This document shows, one piece after another, positions 55,969-64,000 of a stretch of DNA of 64,000 bases. Below the pieces are notes generated by a model. It was given only the letters and a program-made list of their open reading frames with translations. It was not told the origin of the DNA and did no database searches. A program made the position numbers and the translations under genes. The DNA is from Extensimonas sp963708545. GTDB lineage: Bacteria > Pseudomonadota > Gammaproteobacteria > Burkholderiales > Burkholderiaceae_C. Within the stretch, counting starts at the first letter, position 1; every line of letters starts with the position of its first letter. Location of the stretch: contig CAVPUD010000082.1 of the NCBI GenBank assembly GCA_963708545.1, positions 1-64,000 on the forward strand, read 5' to 3'.

Positions 55969-56215
55969 GAGGCTGGGAGTCTTTCGTCCATGGTCGCCTT
56001 GCACACCAAAACACCCCCGCTCGTCGTTGCCTGGACTTACGAAAACAAGGATGCAGCGAGGTGTTTTGCCATGGGGCGAACGCCTGGCCTCACCCCGATT
56101 TGCGTAAGTCGTGGTTGCAAATGCTCGCCATAGCCCGAACTATGGCTGCGCTTTGCGCCTCGATCGGATGCGTTTTGATGCGCCTTTCGGCCGCGGCCAA
56201 AAAACTCTCAGCCTC
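55969..56215. mobile_element. 159-bp inverted-end repeat, copy B, split by an 83-bp element
   Basis: Without the insertion (83 bp plus 5-bp duplication) this is 159 bp and matches copy A (6426-6583) along its length, including the GAGGCTG start and CTCAGCCTC end. Both copies are flanked by TGA (55966-55968 and 56216-56218 here). The GCCATAG/CTATGGC stem inside is perfect here but mismatched in copy A. The 352-base gap between coxM and coxD holds this element and, near 56291, a family repeat. Confidence 0.82.
56031..56113. mobile_element. 83-bp miniature inverted-repeat element, copy 2 (nested)
   Basis: Ends CTGGACTTACGAAAA and TTTGCGTAAGTCGTG. Flanked by GTTGC on both sides (56026-56030 and 56114-56118). 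Removing the element and one GTTGC exactly restores the sequence found in the uninterrupted copy A near flgG, which is direct evidence of insertion. Confidence 0.95.
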
Positions 56216-56274
56216 TGAGCGTTTGCATGCGCCGGGGGCACTGCAGGGGCATCGAAATTTAAGCTAAATCGCCA

Positions 56275-56315
56275 CTTAGCATAGATGTGACAAGCGCTAG
56301 TAGCTATCGAAAAAC
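56275..56315 (+). repeat. Family extragenic repeat before coxD
   Basis: CAAGCGCTAGTAGCTATCGAAAAA, split here as CAAGCGCTAG and TAGCTATCGAAAAA, is a half copy of the repeat also found at recA-recX and before dxs. It ends six bases before the coxD start, so it forms the leader of coxD. Confidence 0.55.
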
Positions 56316-56320
56316 AAGCA

Positions 56321-57244
56321 ATGCAAGCCCCCACTCCCCTACCGCAGCCCCTCAGCGTCGATGCCCTGCTGCACGCCCTGCAGGCCGAGGGCTACTTTGC
56401 CGATCGGCGCCTGGCCACCGCGGTGTTCCTGGCGCTGCGGCTGCAGCGCCCGCTGCTGCTCGAAGGCGAGCCTGGCGTGGGCAAGACGGCGCTCGCGCAG
56501 GCGCTCGCGCGCGTGCTGGCGCGCAGCCTGATCCGGCTGCAGTGCTACGACGGCCTCGAGCAGCGTGAGGCGCTGTACGAATGGAACTACGCCGCGCAGC
56601 TTTTGCACATGCGCGCCGCCGAAGGCCGCGGCGGCGCCGACACGGCGCAGCTCGAGCGCGAGGTCTATCAGGAGCGCTACCTCATCCGCCGCCCGCTGCT
56701 GCAGGCGCTGCAGGCGCCCGCGCCCGGCGCGGTGCTGCTGATCGACGAGGTCGATCGCGCCGACGAGCCTTTCGAGGCCTTTTTGCTCGAATACCTCGGC
56801 GAGTACCAGGTCAGCATCCCCGAACTCGGCACCATCCGCGCCGCCGCGACGCCCGTGACCATCCTCACGAGCAACCGCACGCGCGACTTGCACGACGCCG
56901 TCAAGCGCCGCTGCCTGTACCTCTGGCTCGACTACCCCGAGCGCGAGCGCGAGCTCGCCATCGTGCGCGCGCAGGTGCCCGGGGCGAGCGCGGCGCTTGC
57001 GGCGCAGGTGGCCGACTTCGTGGCGCGGCTGCGCAGCCAGCCCTTTGCCGACGCCTTCCAGCGCGTGCCCGGCATCGCCGAGAGCGTCGAATGGGCCAAG
57101 GCGCTCGTCGCGCTCGACACGCTGGTCGTCGATCCTGAAGTGGTGCGCGACACCGCGGGCGTGCTCTTCAAGCAGCGCGAGGACGTGGCCGCGCTCACGC
57201 AGGACATGGCAGCCGCGCTGCTGCAGCCTGCTGAGGCCGTGTGA
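56321..57244 (+). CDS. coxD: MoxR-type AAA+ ATPase CoxD
   Basis: CoxD-type ATPases act with CoxE in maturing the molybdenum hydroxylase active site; in form I enzymes they help insert sulfur and copper. The 307-residue protein has Walker A GEPGVGKTALAQ, Walker B VLLIDEVDRADEPFEAFLLEY and sensor-1 ILTSNRTRDLHDAVKRRC. It is followed after 37 bases by coxE. Confidence 0.92.
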   Translation: MQAPTPLPQPLSVDALLHALQAEGYFADRRLATAVFLALRLQRPLLLEGEPGVGKTALAQALARVLARSLIRLQCYDGLEQREALYEWNYAAQLLHMRAAEGRGGADTAQLEREVYQERYLIRRPLLQALQAPAPGAVLLIDEVDRADEPFEAFLLEYLGEYQVSIPELGTIRAAATPVTILTSNRTRDLHDAVKRRCLYLWLDYPERERELAIVRAQVPGASAALAAQVADFVARLRSQPFADAFQRVPGIAESVEWAKALVALDTLVVDPEVVRDTAGVLFKQREDVAALTQDMAAALLQPAEAV

Positions 57245-57281
57245 AGCACCGCACCGAGGCGCGCAGCGCAGGGGCAGGGCG

Positions 57282-58574
57282 ATGACGAGCCTGACGCAGA
57301 CATTCCAAGCCAACGCTGCGGCCCGAGCTGGGGCCGAGGGTGGGCCGGATCGGGCGGGCCATGGCGCGCCAGCGCCTGCGGTTTCCCAGCTCGGCGACGC
57401 GCGCCGCGGCAAGCTCGGCGAAAACCTCAGCGGTTTTGGCCGCGCGCTGCGCCGTGCCGGTGTGCGCGTCGATGCCGCGCGCATGGCCTTGGCGCAGCAG
57501 GCGCTGCTGCTCGTGGGGCTGGAGCGCGCGGACTTTCGCGCCGCACTCGAGGCCGTGTTCGTGAGTCGCGCCGAAGACCGCGCGGTGTTCCACGAGCTGT
57601 TCGATGCGTATTTCCGCAACCCCGAAGTCGCGCAGAAACTGCTCGCGCAGATGCTGCCGCGCGGCCCCGCGCCGGCACCCGCGCCGCCGCGCCGCCCGCG
57701 CGTGGCCGAGGCGCTCGCGCCCTTGCAGGCAGCGCGGCAGGCGCCGCCGCCAGCAGACGACAAGTTTGAGCTCGACGCCGCGCTGGCCGCGAGCGCGCTG
57801 CAGCGCTTGCGCCAGGCCGACTTTGCGCAGCTCTCGGCGAGCGAATACCGCCTGGTGGAGCGCCTTGCGCGCGAGATCGCGCTGCCGCTGCCGCAGTACG
57901 CCGCGCGGCGCACGCGCCCGGGCCTGCGCGGCGCGCGCATGCACTGGCCCGGCGCGCTGCGCCGCGCCACGCGCCATGGCGGCGAAATCGTGCAGCTGCC
58001 GCGCCTGGCGCGCCAGGTGCGCTCCTTGCCGCTGCTGGTGCTGGTCGATGTGTCAGGCTCGATGGAGCGCTACGCGCGCCTGCTGCTCGCCTTTTTGCAT
58101 GCCGCCACGGCATCGAACGGGGCGCAAGGCGCCCTGCGGCGCGACGTGTTCGCCTTCGGCACCGACCTGACCGACCTCACGCCCGCGTTTCGCCAGGCCG
58201 ACACCGACGCCATGCTCGCCGCAGCGGGCCGCGCCATCACCGACTTTGCGGGCGGCACGCGCATGGGTGCGAGCCTGGCACAGCTGCGCACGCGGCACGC
58301 ACGCCGCCTCGTGGGGCGGCGCACGCTGGTGCTGCTCATCAGCGACGGCCTGGACACCGGCGCGCCCGAGCTGCTCGAACAAGAGCTCGCCTGGCTGCGG
58401 CGCCACAGCGCGCGCCTGCTCTGGCTCAATCCGCTGCTGCGCTTTGCCGACTACACGCCCAGTGCGCGCGGCGCCGCGGTGCTGCACCGCCAGGCGCACG
58501 CCATGCTCGCCGTGCACAACCTCGAACACCTGCAGCAGCTCGCCGCGAGCCTCGCGCGCCTGCTGCGGGCATAG
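57282..58574 (+). CDS. coxE: VWA-domain maturation protein CoxE
   Basis: A 430-residue protein whose C-terminal half is a von Willebrand A domain with the metal site DVSGSM (about residue 255), a Thr in GGTRMGASL and Asp in ISDGLDTG. The N-terminal half is helical and Ala-rich. MoxR and VWA partners work together. Start ATG at 57282 is the one matching the gene order; the open frame upstream overlaps coxD in another frame. Confidence 0.88.
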   Translation: MTSLTQTFQANAAARAGAEGGPDRAGHGAPAPAVSQLGDARRGKLGENLSGFGRALRRAGVRVDAARMALAQQALLLVGLERADFRAALEAVFVSRAEDRAVFHELFDAYFRNPEVAQKLLAQMLPRGPAPAPAPPRRPRVAEALAPLQAARQAPPPADDKFELDAALAASALQRLRQADFAQLSASEYRLVERLAREIALPLPQYAARRTRPGLRGARMHWPGALRRATRHGGEIVQLPRLARQVRSLPLLVLVDVSGSMERYARLLLAFLHAATASNGAQGALRRDVFAFGTDLTDLTPAFRQADTDAMLAAAGRAITDFAGGTRMGASLAQLRTRHARRLVGRRTLVLLISDGLDTGAPELLEQELAWLRRHSARLLWLNPLLRFADYTPSARGAAVLHRQAHAMLAVHNLEHLQQLAASLARLLRA

Positions 58575-58632
58575 AACGTCAATACGTTTTTCGATTCGAC
58601 GATCGAAATCTCTCGAAATAAAGGAAAAAACC

Positions 58633-59226
58633 ATGGAAATGCAAGCCAGCCGCACCCTCGCCGTGAGCCAGCAACAGGCCTGGGATGCGCTCAACGACCC
58701 CGAGGTGCTCAAGCTGTGCATCCCCGGCTGCGAAAAGATCGAAGCCACGGGCGAGAACCAGTTCAGCGTCGCGCAGGCGCTCAAGATCGGCCCGGTGTCG
58801 GCCAAGTTCGCGGGCAAGATCAAGCTCTCGGACATCGTCGCGCCGCAAAGCTACACGCTCGCCTTCGAAGGCTCGGGCGGCGTCGCGGGCTTCGGCAAGG
58901 GCACGGCGCAGGTGCAGCTGGCCGAACTGCCGCCCGACGCGTCCGGGCGGCCGCGCTGCGAGCTGCGCTACACGGTGCACGCGACTGTGGGCGGCAAGAT
59001 CGCGCAGCTCGGCCAGCGCCTGATCGACGGCGCGGCCAAGTCCATGGCCGAGGACTTTTTCCAGCGCTTCGACGAAGAATTGCAGCGCCGCTACCCGGCG
59101 CCCGTCACCGCGGCGGCGGCCCCGACGCCAGCGCCTGCGCCGGCCAAGGGCGGCATCCCGACCTGGGTCTGGGCCGTGGGCGGCGCCGTGGTGGTGCTGT
59201 TGCTCGCCTGGTGGTTCGCGAAGTAA
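58633..59226 (+). CDS. coxG: CoxG-type SRPBCC protein with C-terminal membrane anchor
   Basis: The 197-residue product has an SRPBCC lipid- or ligand-binding domain (residues 1-150; WDALNDPEVLKLCIPGCEKIE is characteristic) and after an Ala/Pro linker a hydrophobic C-terminal segment (about 172-195, WVWAVGGAVVVLLLAWWF). CoxG is reported to anchor CO dehydrogenase to the membrane; an analogous role here is inferred. ATG at 58633 follows AAAGGAA. Confidence 0.9.
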   Translation: MEMQASRTLAVSQQQAWDALNDPEVLKLCIPGCEKIEATGENQFSVAQALKIGPVSAKFAGKIKLSDIVAPQSYTLAFEGSGGVAGFGKGTAQVQLAELPPDASGRPRCELRYTVHATVGGKIAQLGQRLIDGAAKSMAEDFFQRFDEELQRRYPAPVTAAAAPTPAPAPAKGGIPTWVWAVGGAVVVLLLAWWFAK

Positions 59227-59274
59227 CTCATCCGGGGCAATGGCCCTGTTCACCTACGACTGAAGGAGCGAACG

Positions 59275-60366
59275 ATGGAAAACCTCGATCTCGTCGTACT
59301 GCGCAGCCTGCACGGCTGGCGCGCGGCGGGCCGGCATGCGCTGCTGGCCACGGTGGTGCGCACCTGGGGCTCGTCGCCGCGGCCCGTGGGCTCGATCATG
59401 GCCTTGTGCGAAGACGGCGCGGTGGTCGGCTCGGTTTCGGGCGGCTGCATCGAAGACGACCTCATCGCGCGCTACACGAGCCGCTACCAGCGGCCCCAAG
59501 CGGCGCAAGAGCGCGCGTCAACACGAGATCAAGACCCACACCGCATCGCGCCCGGCGCGCCCGAGTTCGTCAAATACGGCATCAGCGCCGACGAGGCGCA
59601 CCGCTTCGGCCTGCCCTGCGGCGGCACGCTGGAGCTGCTGCTCGAATACGACCCCGCGCCCGCACCGCTAGGCGAGCTGATTGCCGCGCTCGACGCGGGC
59701 CGGCTGGTGCAGCGCAGCGTGCGCTTGGCCGACGGCGCGGTCACGCTCACGCCCGCCGCCGCGCCCGCCGAGCTGGCGCTGGACGCGCAGCAGCTCACCA
59801 ACACTTTCGGCCCCGGCTACCGCATGCTGCTGATCGGCGCGGGCCAGCTCGCCGAATACCTCGCCACCATGGCGCTGTTCAGCGGCTTTGCCGTGACGGT
59901 CTGCGACCCGCGTGAGGAATACCGCAGCGCCTTCCAGGTGCCCGGTGCTGTGCTGGTGACCGACATGCCCGACGACGTGGTGCAGGCCTTCAAGCCCGAC
60001 CGGCGCAGCTGCGTGGTGGCGCTCACGCACGACCCCAAGCTCGACGACCTCGCGCTCATCGAGGCGCTGCAGACCGAGGCTTTTTACATCGGCGGCATAG
60101 GCTCGCGCCGCAACAACGCCGCGCGCCGTGCGCGCCTGATCGAGCACTTCGGCCAGACCGAGGAGAGCCTGCGTCGCCTGCGCGGCCCGATCGGCATCTA
60201 CATCGGCAGCAAGACACCGCCCGAGATCGCCGTGAGCGTGATGGCCGAGATCCTGGCCGTGAAAAACGGCGTCACCCTGCCGCGCGACCTCGAAGTGGCG
60301 CAGGCCAAGGACCTGCGCGAGCGCGCGCACAACGAGGCGGGCGGGCAGGTTTGCGGGGTGGGGTAG
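59275..60366 (+). CDS. coxF: XdhC/CoxF-family protein
   Basis: XdhC/CoxF proteins bind molybdenum cofactor and deliver the sulfurated form to molybdenum hydroxylases. The 363-residue protein has VVRTWGSSPRPVGSIMAL and SGGCIEDDLIARY in the N-terminal domain and a Rossmann-like second domain (LLIGAGQLAEYLATMA), then GGIGSRRN. Conserved Cys are in GGCIED and LPCGGTL. It ends the cox cluster. Confidence 0.9.
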   Translation: MENLDLVVLRSLHGWRAAGRHALLATVVRTWGSSPRPVGSIMALCEDGAVVGSVSGGCIEDDLIARYTSRYQRPQAAQERASTRDQDPHRIAPGAPEFVKYGISADEAHRFGLPCGGTLELLLEYDPAPAPLGELIAALDAGRLVQRSVRLADGAVTLTPAAAPAELALDAQQLTNTFGPGYRMLLIGAGQLAEYLATMALFSGFAVTVCDPREEYRSAFQVPGAVLVTDMPDDVVQAFKPDRRSCVVALTHDPKLDDLALIEALQTEAFYIGGIGSRRNNAARRARLIEHFGQTEESLRRLRGPIGIYIGSKTPPEIAVSVMAEILAVKNGVTLPRDLEVAQAKDLRERAHNEAGGQVCGVG

Positions 60367-60428
60367 GCGTGGGGCGGCGTGCCGGCGCTGGCATTTGCAG
60401 CGCAATGCCATCCTCGCGCAATTCCTGC

Positions 60429-60511
60429 CTGGACTTACGCAAACAAGGATGCAGCGAGGTGTTTTGCCAAGGGGCCAACGCCTTGCCTCACCCCGATTTG
60501 CGTAAGTCGTG
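60429..60511. mobile_element. 83-bp miniature inverted-repeat element, copy 3
   Basis: Ends CTGGACTTACGCAAA and TTTGCGTAAGTCGTG, with CCTGC on both sides (60424-60428 and 60512-60516). It lies between coxF and xseB and ends 62 bases before the xseB start. Length is again 83 bp. Confidence 0.93.
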
Positions 60512-60573
60512 CCTGCTTGAAGCAGAAGTCTAGAATCGCTTTCTTCGCCCCACACGCCCCGCCCTTTTTGCCC

Positions 60574-60825
60574 ATGCCCCAGGCCTCTATCTCCGCCCCT
60601 GCTTCTCCTTCCGACGCCATGCCCGCGAGTTACGAAGCCGCGCTTGCCGAGCTCGAACAGCTCGTGGCGCGCATCGAGTCGGGGCAGATGCCGCTCGACG
60701 ACATGCTCGCGGGCTACCAGAGGGGCGCGGCGCTGCTCGCGTTTTGCCGCGCCCGGCTCGAAGCCGTGCAGGAGCAGATCAAGGTGCTCGACGACGGCCA
60801 GCTCCAGCCCTGGACGCAGGAATGA
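60574..60825 (+). CDS. xseB: Exodeoxyribonuclease VII small subunit
   Basis: The 83-residue protein has the XseB coiled-coil region SYEAALAELEQLVARIESGQMPLDDML and GYQRGAALLAFCRARLEAVQ (in parts). It joins XseA (elsewhere) in an enzyme that degrades single-stranded DNA. ATG at 60574 gives the usual length. Overlaps ispA by four bases (ATGA), a widespread xseB-ispA-dxs order. Confidence 0.93.
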   Translation: MPQASISAPASPSDAMPASYEAALAELEQLVARIESGQMPLDDMLAGYQRGAALLAFCRARLEAVQEQIKVLDDGQLQPWTQE

Positions 60826-61796
60826 GCCGCGTGCAAGCCGCCAGCATTTCAGAATTTGCGCTCGACGCCTGGAGCCGCGCCGAACTCGCGCGCGTGGAGC
60901 GGGCACTGTCGCAGTGGGTGGGCACCGAGGCGCCCGATGGTCTGGGCGAAGCCATGCGCTACGCGGTGCTGGGCGGCGGCAAGCGCTTGCGTGCGCTGCT
61001 CGTGCGTGCGGCTTTCGAGGCCATGCGCAGCGGCGCGGCCACGCAAGACACCACGACGCAGGCCGCGCTCGAAGACATGGCGCTGCGTGCGGCCTGCGCG
61101 GTCGAGTTGATCCACGCCTATTCGCTCGTGCACGACGACATGCCCTGCATGGACGACGACGTGCTGCGCCGCGGCAAGCCCACGGTGCACGTGCAATACG
61201 GCGAGGCGCTGGCGCTGCTCGCGGGCGACGCGCTGCAGGCATTTGCCTTCGAGCTGCTCACGCCCGACGACGTGCCTGCTCCTGCCGAAGTGCAGGCCAC
61301 CCTGTGCCGCTTGCTCGCGCACGCCGCGGGTTCCGCGGGCATGGCGGGCGGGCAGGCCATAGACCTTGCGAGCGTGGGGCGCACGCTCGATCTCGCACAA
61401 CTGCGCCGCATGCACGAGCTCAAGACAGGCGCGCTCTTGCAGGCCAGCGTGCTCATGGGTGCGGCCTGCGGCGCCGCCCCTGCGATGGCTTTGATGGCTT
61501 TGCGAGCGCCCGCGTGGACAGCACTCATGCGCTACGGCGCCGCGCTCGGCTTGGCTTTCCAGGTGGTCGATGACATTCTGGACGTGACCGCCGACTCGGC
61601 CACGCTGGGCAAGACCGCCGGCAAGGACGCCGCGCACGCCAAGCCGACCTACGTTTCGCTGCTCGGCCTCGAGGGCGCACGCGCGCAGGCGCAGCAGTTA
61701 TTGGCCGAGGCGCACGTGGCGCTCGCCGCGAGCGGCCTGCCCGACACGCGCGCCCTCGCGGCGCTTGCCGACATGGTGGTGTGCCGCTCCTACTGA
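60822..61796 (+). CDS. ispA: Farnesyl diphosphate synthase (polyprenyl synthetase)
   Basis: The 324-residue enzyme condenses isopentenyl diphosphate with allylic diphosphates. It has the GGGKRLRALLV segment, first Asp-rich motif HDDMPCMDDD, GGQAIDLAS, and second Asp-rich motif FQVVDDILD followed by GKTAGKDAAHAKPTYVSLLG (in parts). Its start overlaps xseB. Confidence 0.95.
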   Translation: MSRVQAASISEFALDAWSRAELARVERALSQWVGTEAPDGLGEAMRYAVLGGGKRLRALLVRAAFEAMRSGAATQDTTTQAALEDMALRAACAVELIHAYSLVHDDMPCMDDDVLRRGKPTVHVQYGEALALLAGDALQAFAFELLTPDDVPAPAEVQATLCRLLAHAAGSAGMAGGQAIDLASVGRTLDLAQLRRMHELKTGALLQASVLMGAACGAAPAMALMALRAPAWTALMRYGAALGLAFQVVDDILDVTADSATLGKTAGKDAAHAKPTYVSLLGLEGARAQAQQLLAEAHVALAASGLPDTRALAALADMVVCRSY

Positions 61797-61842
61797 GCAG
61801 CCAAGGAGCCGTGGAAGTCCTCTGCATTTTTATGCCAAATTG

Positions 61843-61885
61843 GGCTCTAGCCTTTATCCCATAAGCACAAGCAGCTATTGAAAAA
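61843..61885 (+). repeat. Family extragenic repeat before dxs
   Basis: GGCTCTAGCC, TTTATCCCATAAGC and AAGCAGCTATTGAAAAA in order, the same layout as the recA-recX repeat. It ends 7 bases before the dxs ATG and forms the leader between ispA and dxs; no better ribosome site was seen. Confidence 0.6.
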
Positions 61886-61892
61886 GTAGTAT

Positions 61893-63797
61893 ATGTCCCA
61901 GTCACCCTACGCTCTGCTGCAGACCATCAACGACCCGGCAGACCTGCGCCGCCTGCCGCGCGCGGAGCTCAAGCGCCTGGCGGCCGAGCTGCGCGCCTTC
62001 GTGCTCGACAGCGTCTCCAAGACCGGCGGGCACCTGAGCTCCAACCTCGGCACGGTGGAGCTGACCATCGCGCTGCACTATGTGTTCAACACGCCGCACG
62101 ACCGCCTCGTGTGGGACGTGGGGCACCAGACCTACCCGCACAAAATCCTCACGGGCCGGCGCGAGCGCATGGCCACGCTGCGCCAGCTCGGCGGCATCTC
62201 GGGCTTTCCGCTGCGCAGCGAAAGCCCTTACGACGCCTTCGGCACCGCGCATTCGAGCACCAGCATCTCGGCGGCGCTGGGCATGGCGATCGCGGCCAAA
62301 CTCGAAGGCGTGCAGCGCCACTGCGTGGCCGTGATCGGCGACGGCGCCATGACTGCGGGCATGGCTTTCGAGGCGCTGAACAACGCCGGCGTGGCCGAGG
62401 CTGACCTGCTCGTCATCCTCAACGACAACGACATGAGCATCAGCCCGCCCGTGGGCGCGCTGAATCGCTATCTTGCGCAGCTCATGAGCGGGCATATCTA
62501 CTCCGCGGCGAAAAACGTCGGCAAGACCGTGCTGCGCCCCGTGCCGCCGCTGCTCGAGCTCGCCAAGCGCTTCGAGCAGCAGGCCAAGGGCATGGTGGTG
62601 CCGGCCACGCTGTTCGAAAAATTCGGCTTCAACTACATCGGCCCGATCGACGGCCACGACCTCGATTCGCTCCTACCCACGCTGGAAAACATCAAGGAGC
62701 TCAAAGGCCCGCAGTTTTTGCACGTGGTGACCAAGAAGGGTCAGGGCTACAAGCTCGCCGAGGCCGACCCGGTGGCCTACCACGGCCCGGGCAAGTTTGA
62801 CCCGGCCGTGGGCCTGGTGCCGCCCGCGGTGGCGCCGCGCCAGACCTTCACGCAGGTGTTCGGCCAGTGGCTGTGCGACATGGCGGCGCAGGACGAGCGC
62901 CTGGTGGGCATCACGCCGGCGATGCGCGAGGGCTCGGGCATGGTCGAATTCCACCAGCGCTTTCCCGCGCGTTATTTCGACGTGGGCATCGCCGAGCAGC
63001 ACGCCGTCACTTTTGCCGCCGGCCTGGCCTGCGAGGGCCTCAAGCCCGTGGTCGCGATTTACTCCACCTTCCTGCAGCGCGCCTACGACCAGCTGATCCA
63101 CGACGTGGCGCTGCAGAACCTGCCCGTGGTGTTCGCGCTCGACCGCGCGGGCCTGGTCGGTGCCGACGGCCCCACGCATGCGGGCGCCTACGACATCGCC
63201 TTCATCCGCTGCGTGCCCAACATGGCGCTCGCGTGCCCGGCCGACGAGCGCGAGTGCCGCCAGCTTTTGAGCACCGCCTACGCACAGAACCACCCCGTGG
63301 CCGTGCGCTACCCGCGCGGCGCGGGCGTGGGGGTGGCGCCCTTGCCAGACCTCGAGGCGCTGCCTTTTGGCAAGGGGGAAGTCCGCCGCCTGCGCCGCGG
63401 CCACGCGGGCGAGGCACCCGAGACCGCGCCGCGCATCGCCATCCTCGCGTTCGGCACGCTGCTGTACCCGGCGCTACAGGCCGCCGAGGCGCTGGACGCC
63501 ACCGTGGTCAACATGCGCTGGGCCAAGCCGCTCGACGAGGAATTGCTGCTCGAAGTCGCCGCGAGCCACGACGCGCTTGTGACTGTGGAAGAAGGCACCA
63601 TCATGGGCGGCGCGGGCAGCGCCATCACCGAGGCGCTGAACGCCGCGGGTATGCTGCGGCCCGTGCTGCAGCTGGGCCTGCCCGACCGCTTCATCGAGCA
63701 TGGCGACCCGGCCAGGCTGCTTGCGCTGCAGGGGCTCGATGCGGCTGGCATTGAGCGCAGCGTGCGGGAGCGCTTCGACCTGCCTGCGCAGGTGTGA
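61893..63797 (+). CDS. dxs: 1-deoxy-D-xylulose-5-phosphate synthase
   Basis: DXS condenses pyruvate and glyceraldehyde-3-phosphate using thiamine diphosphate, the first step of the MEP pathway to IspA substrates. The 634-residue protein has GGHLSSNLGTVELTIALHYV and DVGHQTYPHKILTGRR, the thiamine-binding GDGAMTAGMAFEALNNAG, catalytic Glu in DVGIAEQHAVTFAAGLA, and DRAGLVGADGPTHAGAYD (all in parts). Downstream of ispA by 96 bases. Confidence 0.97.
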   Translation: MSQSPYALLQTINDPADLRRLPRAELKRLAAELRAFVLDSVSKTGGHLSSNLGTVELTIALHYVFNTPHDRLVWDVGHQTYPHKILTGRRERMATLRQLGGISGFPLRSESPYDAFGTAHSSTSISAALGMAIAAKLEGVQRHCVAVIGDGAMTAGMAFEALNNAGVAEADLLVILNDNDMSISPPVGALNRYLAQLMSGHIYSAAKNVGKTVLRPVPPLLELAKRFEQQAKGMVVPATLFEKFGFNYIGPIDGHDLDSLLPTLENIKELKGPQFLHVVTKKGQGYKLAEADPVAYHGPGKFDPAVGLVPPAVAPRQTFTQVFGQWLCDMAAQDERLVGITPAMREGSGMVEFHQRFPARYFDVGIAEQHAVTFAAGLACEGLKPVVAIYSTFLQRAYDQLIHDVALQNLPVVFALDRAGLVGADGPTHAGAYDIAFIRCVPNMALACPADERECRQLLSTAYAQNHPVAVRYPRGAGVGVAPLPDLEALPFGKGEVRRLRRGHAGEAPETAPRIAILAFGTLLYPALQAAEALDATVVNMRWAKPLDEELLLEVAASHDALVTVEEGTIMGGAGSAITEALNAAGMLRPVLQLGLPDRFIEHGDPARLLALQGLDAAGIERSVRERFDLPAQV

Positions 63798-63936
63798 AGG
63801 TGGAATGCCATGCACGCTGCCTCGGGGTGAAAACAGGGGTTTTCCCGTAATCGGTATGGGCAGCATATTTTTACAATGAACGCTTCGGGGGCTGGCGCGC
63901 GGCGTGCAGCCCATGTTTTTACTCAGGAGAAAACCC

Positions 63937-64000
63937 ATGGATCGTCGTTCCTTGATCAAAAATGCCGGCATCGCTGGCGTGCTGGCTGCAGGCGCAGCGC
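63937..64000 (+). CDS. Start of a probable TRAP transporter substrate-binding protein
   Basis: Only 21 codons are visible: MDRRSLIKNAGIAGVLAAGAA, a twin-arginine-like signal peptide. The same start next to dxs is common in Comamonadaceae for DctP-type binding proteins, so the assignment is by context and signal, not by the mature domain. A site CAGGAG precedes it. Confidence 0.55.
   Translation, partial: MDRRSLIKNAGIAGVLAAGAA

Overview
The window is high-GC DNA, densely coded, and most consistent with a facultatively anaerobic, flagellated member of the Comamonadaceae (Burkholderiales, Betaproteobacteria). Four things point there: an FlhDC-type flagellar master regulator beside sigma28-type promoters, a DUF3567 protein of the kind found in Burkholderiales, a dxs gene followed by a TRAP-transporter binding protein, and many short extragenic repeats typical of the family. 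The genus cannot be told from the sequence. No rRNA, tRNA, CRISPR array or complete insertion sequence was seen.

Layout. 1-7.3 kb: flagellar genes, flgM (partial) and flgA leftward and flgBCDEFGH rightward. The run stops after flgH, without flgI, flgJ, flgK or flgL, and meets recX-recA. 7.4-9.6 kb: recX and recA with a LexA-like box, then a MarR regulator. 9.7-26.3 kb: an anaerobic block of narXL (nitrate sensing), two NarK transporters, narGHJI (membrane nitrate reductase), a PpiC-type foldase, a B12-dependent ribonucleotide reductase and a hemerythrin-like protein. 26.4-30.3 kb: DUF3567 and DUF3108 proteins and a second NarL-type two-component pair. 30.5-36.9 kb: a chemotaxis operon (CheZ-like, cheY, cheA, cheW, cheR, cheD, cheB) with no receptor gene. 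37-46.9 kb: radA, a TctDE/QseBC-like two-component pair, dcd, rhlE, apaH, a CorC-like CBS protein and two tandem YSC84-type lipoproteins. 46.9-47.8 kb: flhDC. 48-60.4 kb: a sulfurtransferase, a Rieske oxygenase, an AcoR-like regulator without an ATPase domain, and a coxSLMDEGF molybdenum hydroxylase cluster whose CoxL carries the form II motif AYRGAGR. 60.5-64 kb: xseB-ispA-dxs for isoprenoid precursors, then the start of a TRAP binding protein.

How the parts fit. flhDC, flgB-H, flgM/flgA and the che operon form one motility regulon split over three loci. NarXL is placed to control narK1K2GHJI, and the class II reductase would supply deoxynucleotides when oxygen is absent. CoxD, CoxE, CoxF and CoxG are the usual maturation factors for the CoxSLM enzyme, whose real substrate is unknown.

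The most unusual content is between genes. There are three 83-bp copies of one miniature element with inverted ends, each bounded by a different 5-bp target duplication. One of them sits inside a second repeat whose uninterrupted relative lies between flgG and flgH. Three other elements begin exactly at a TGA stop codon that is repeated at their far end. A 161-bp CTAG-flanked palindromic element separates flgB from its upstream region. Two further scattered short repeat families are present.
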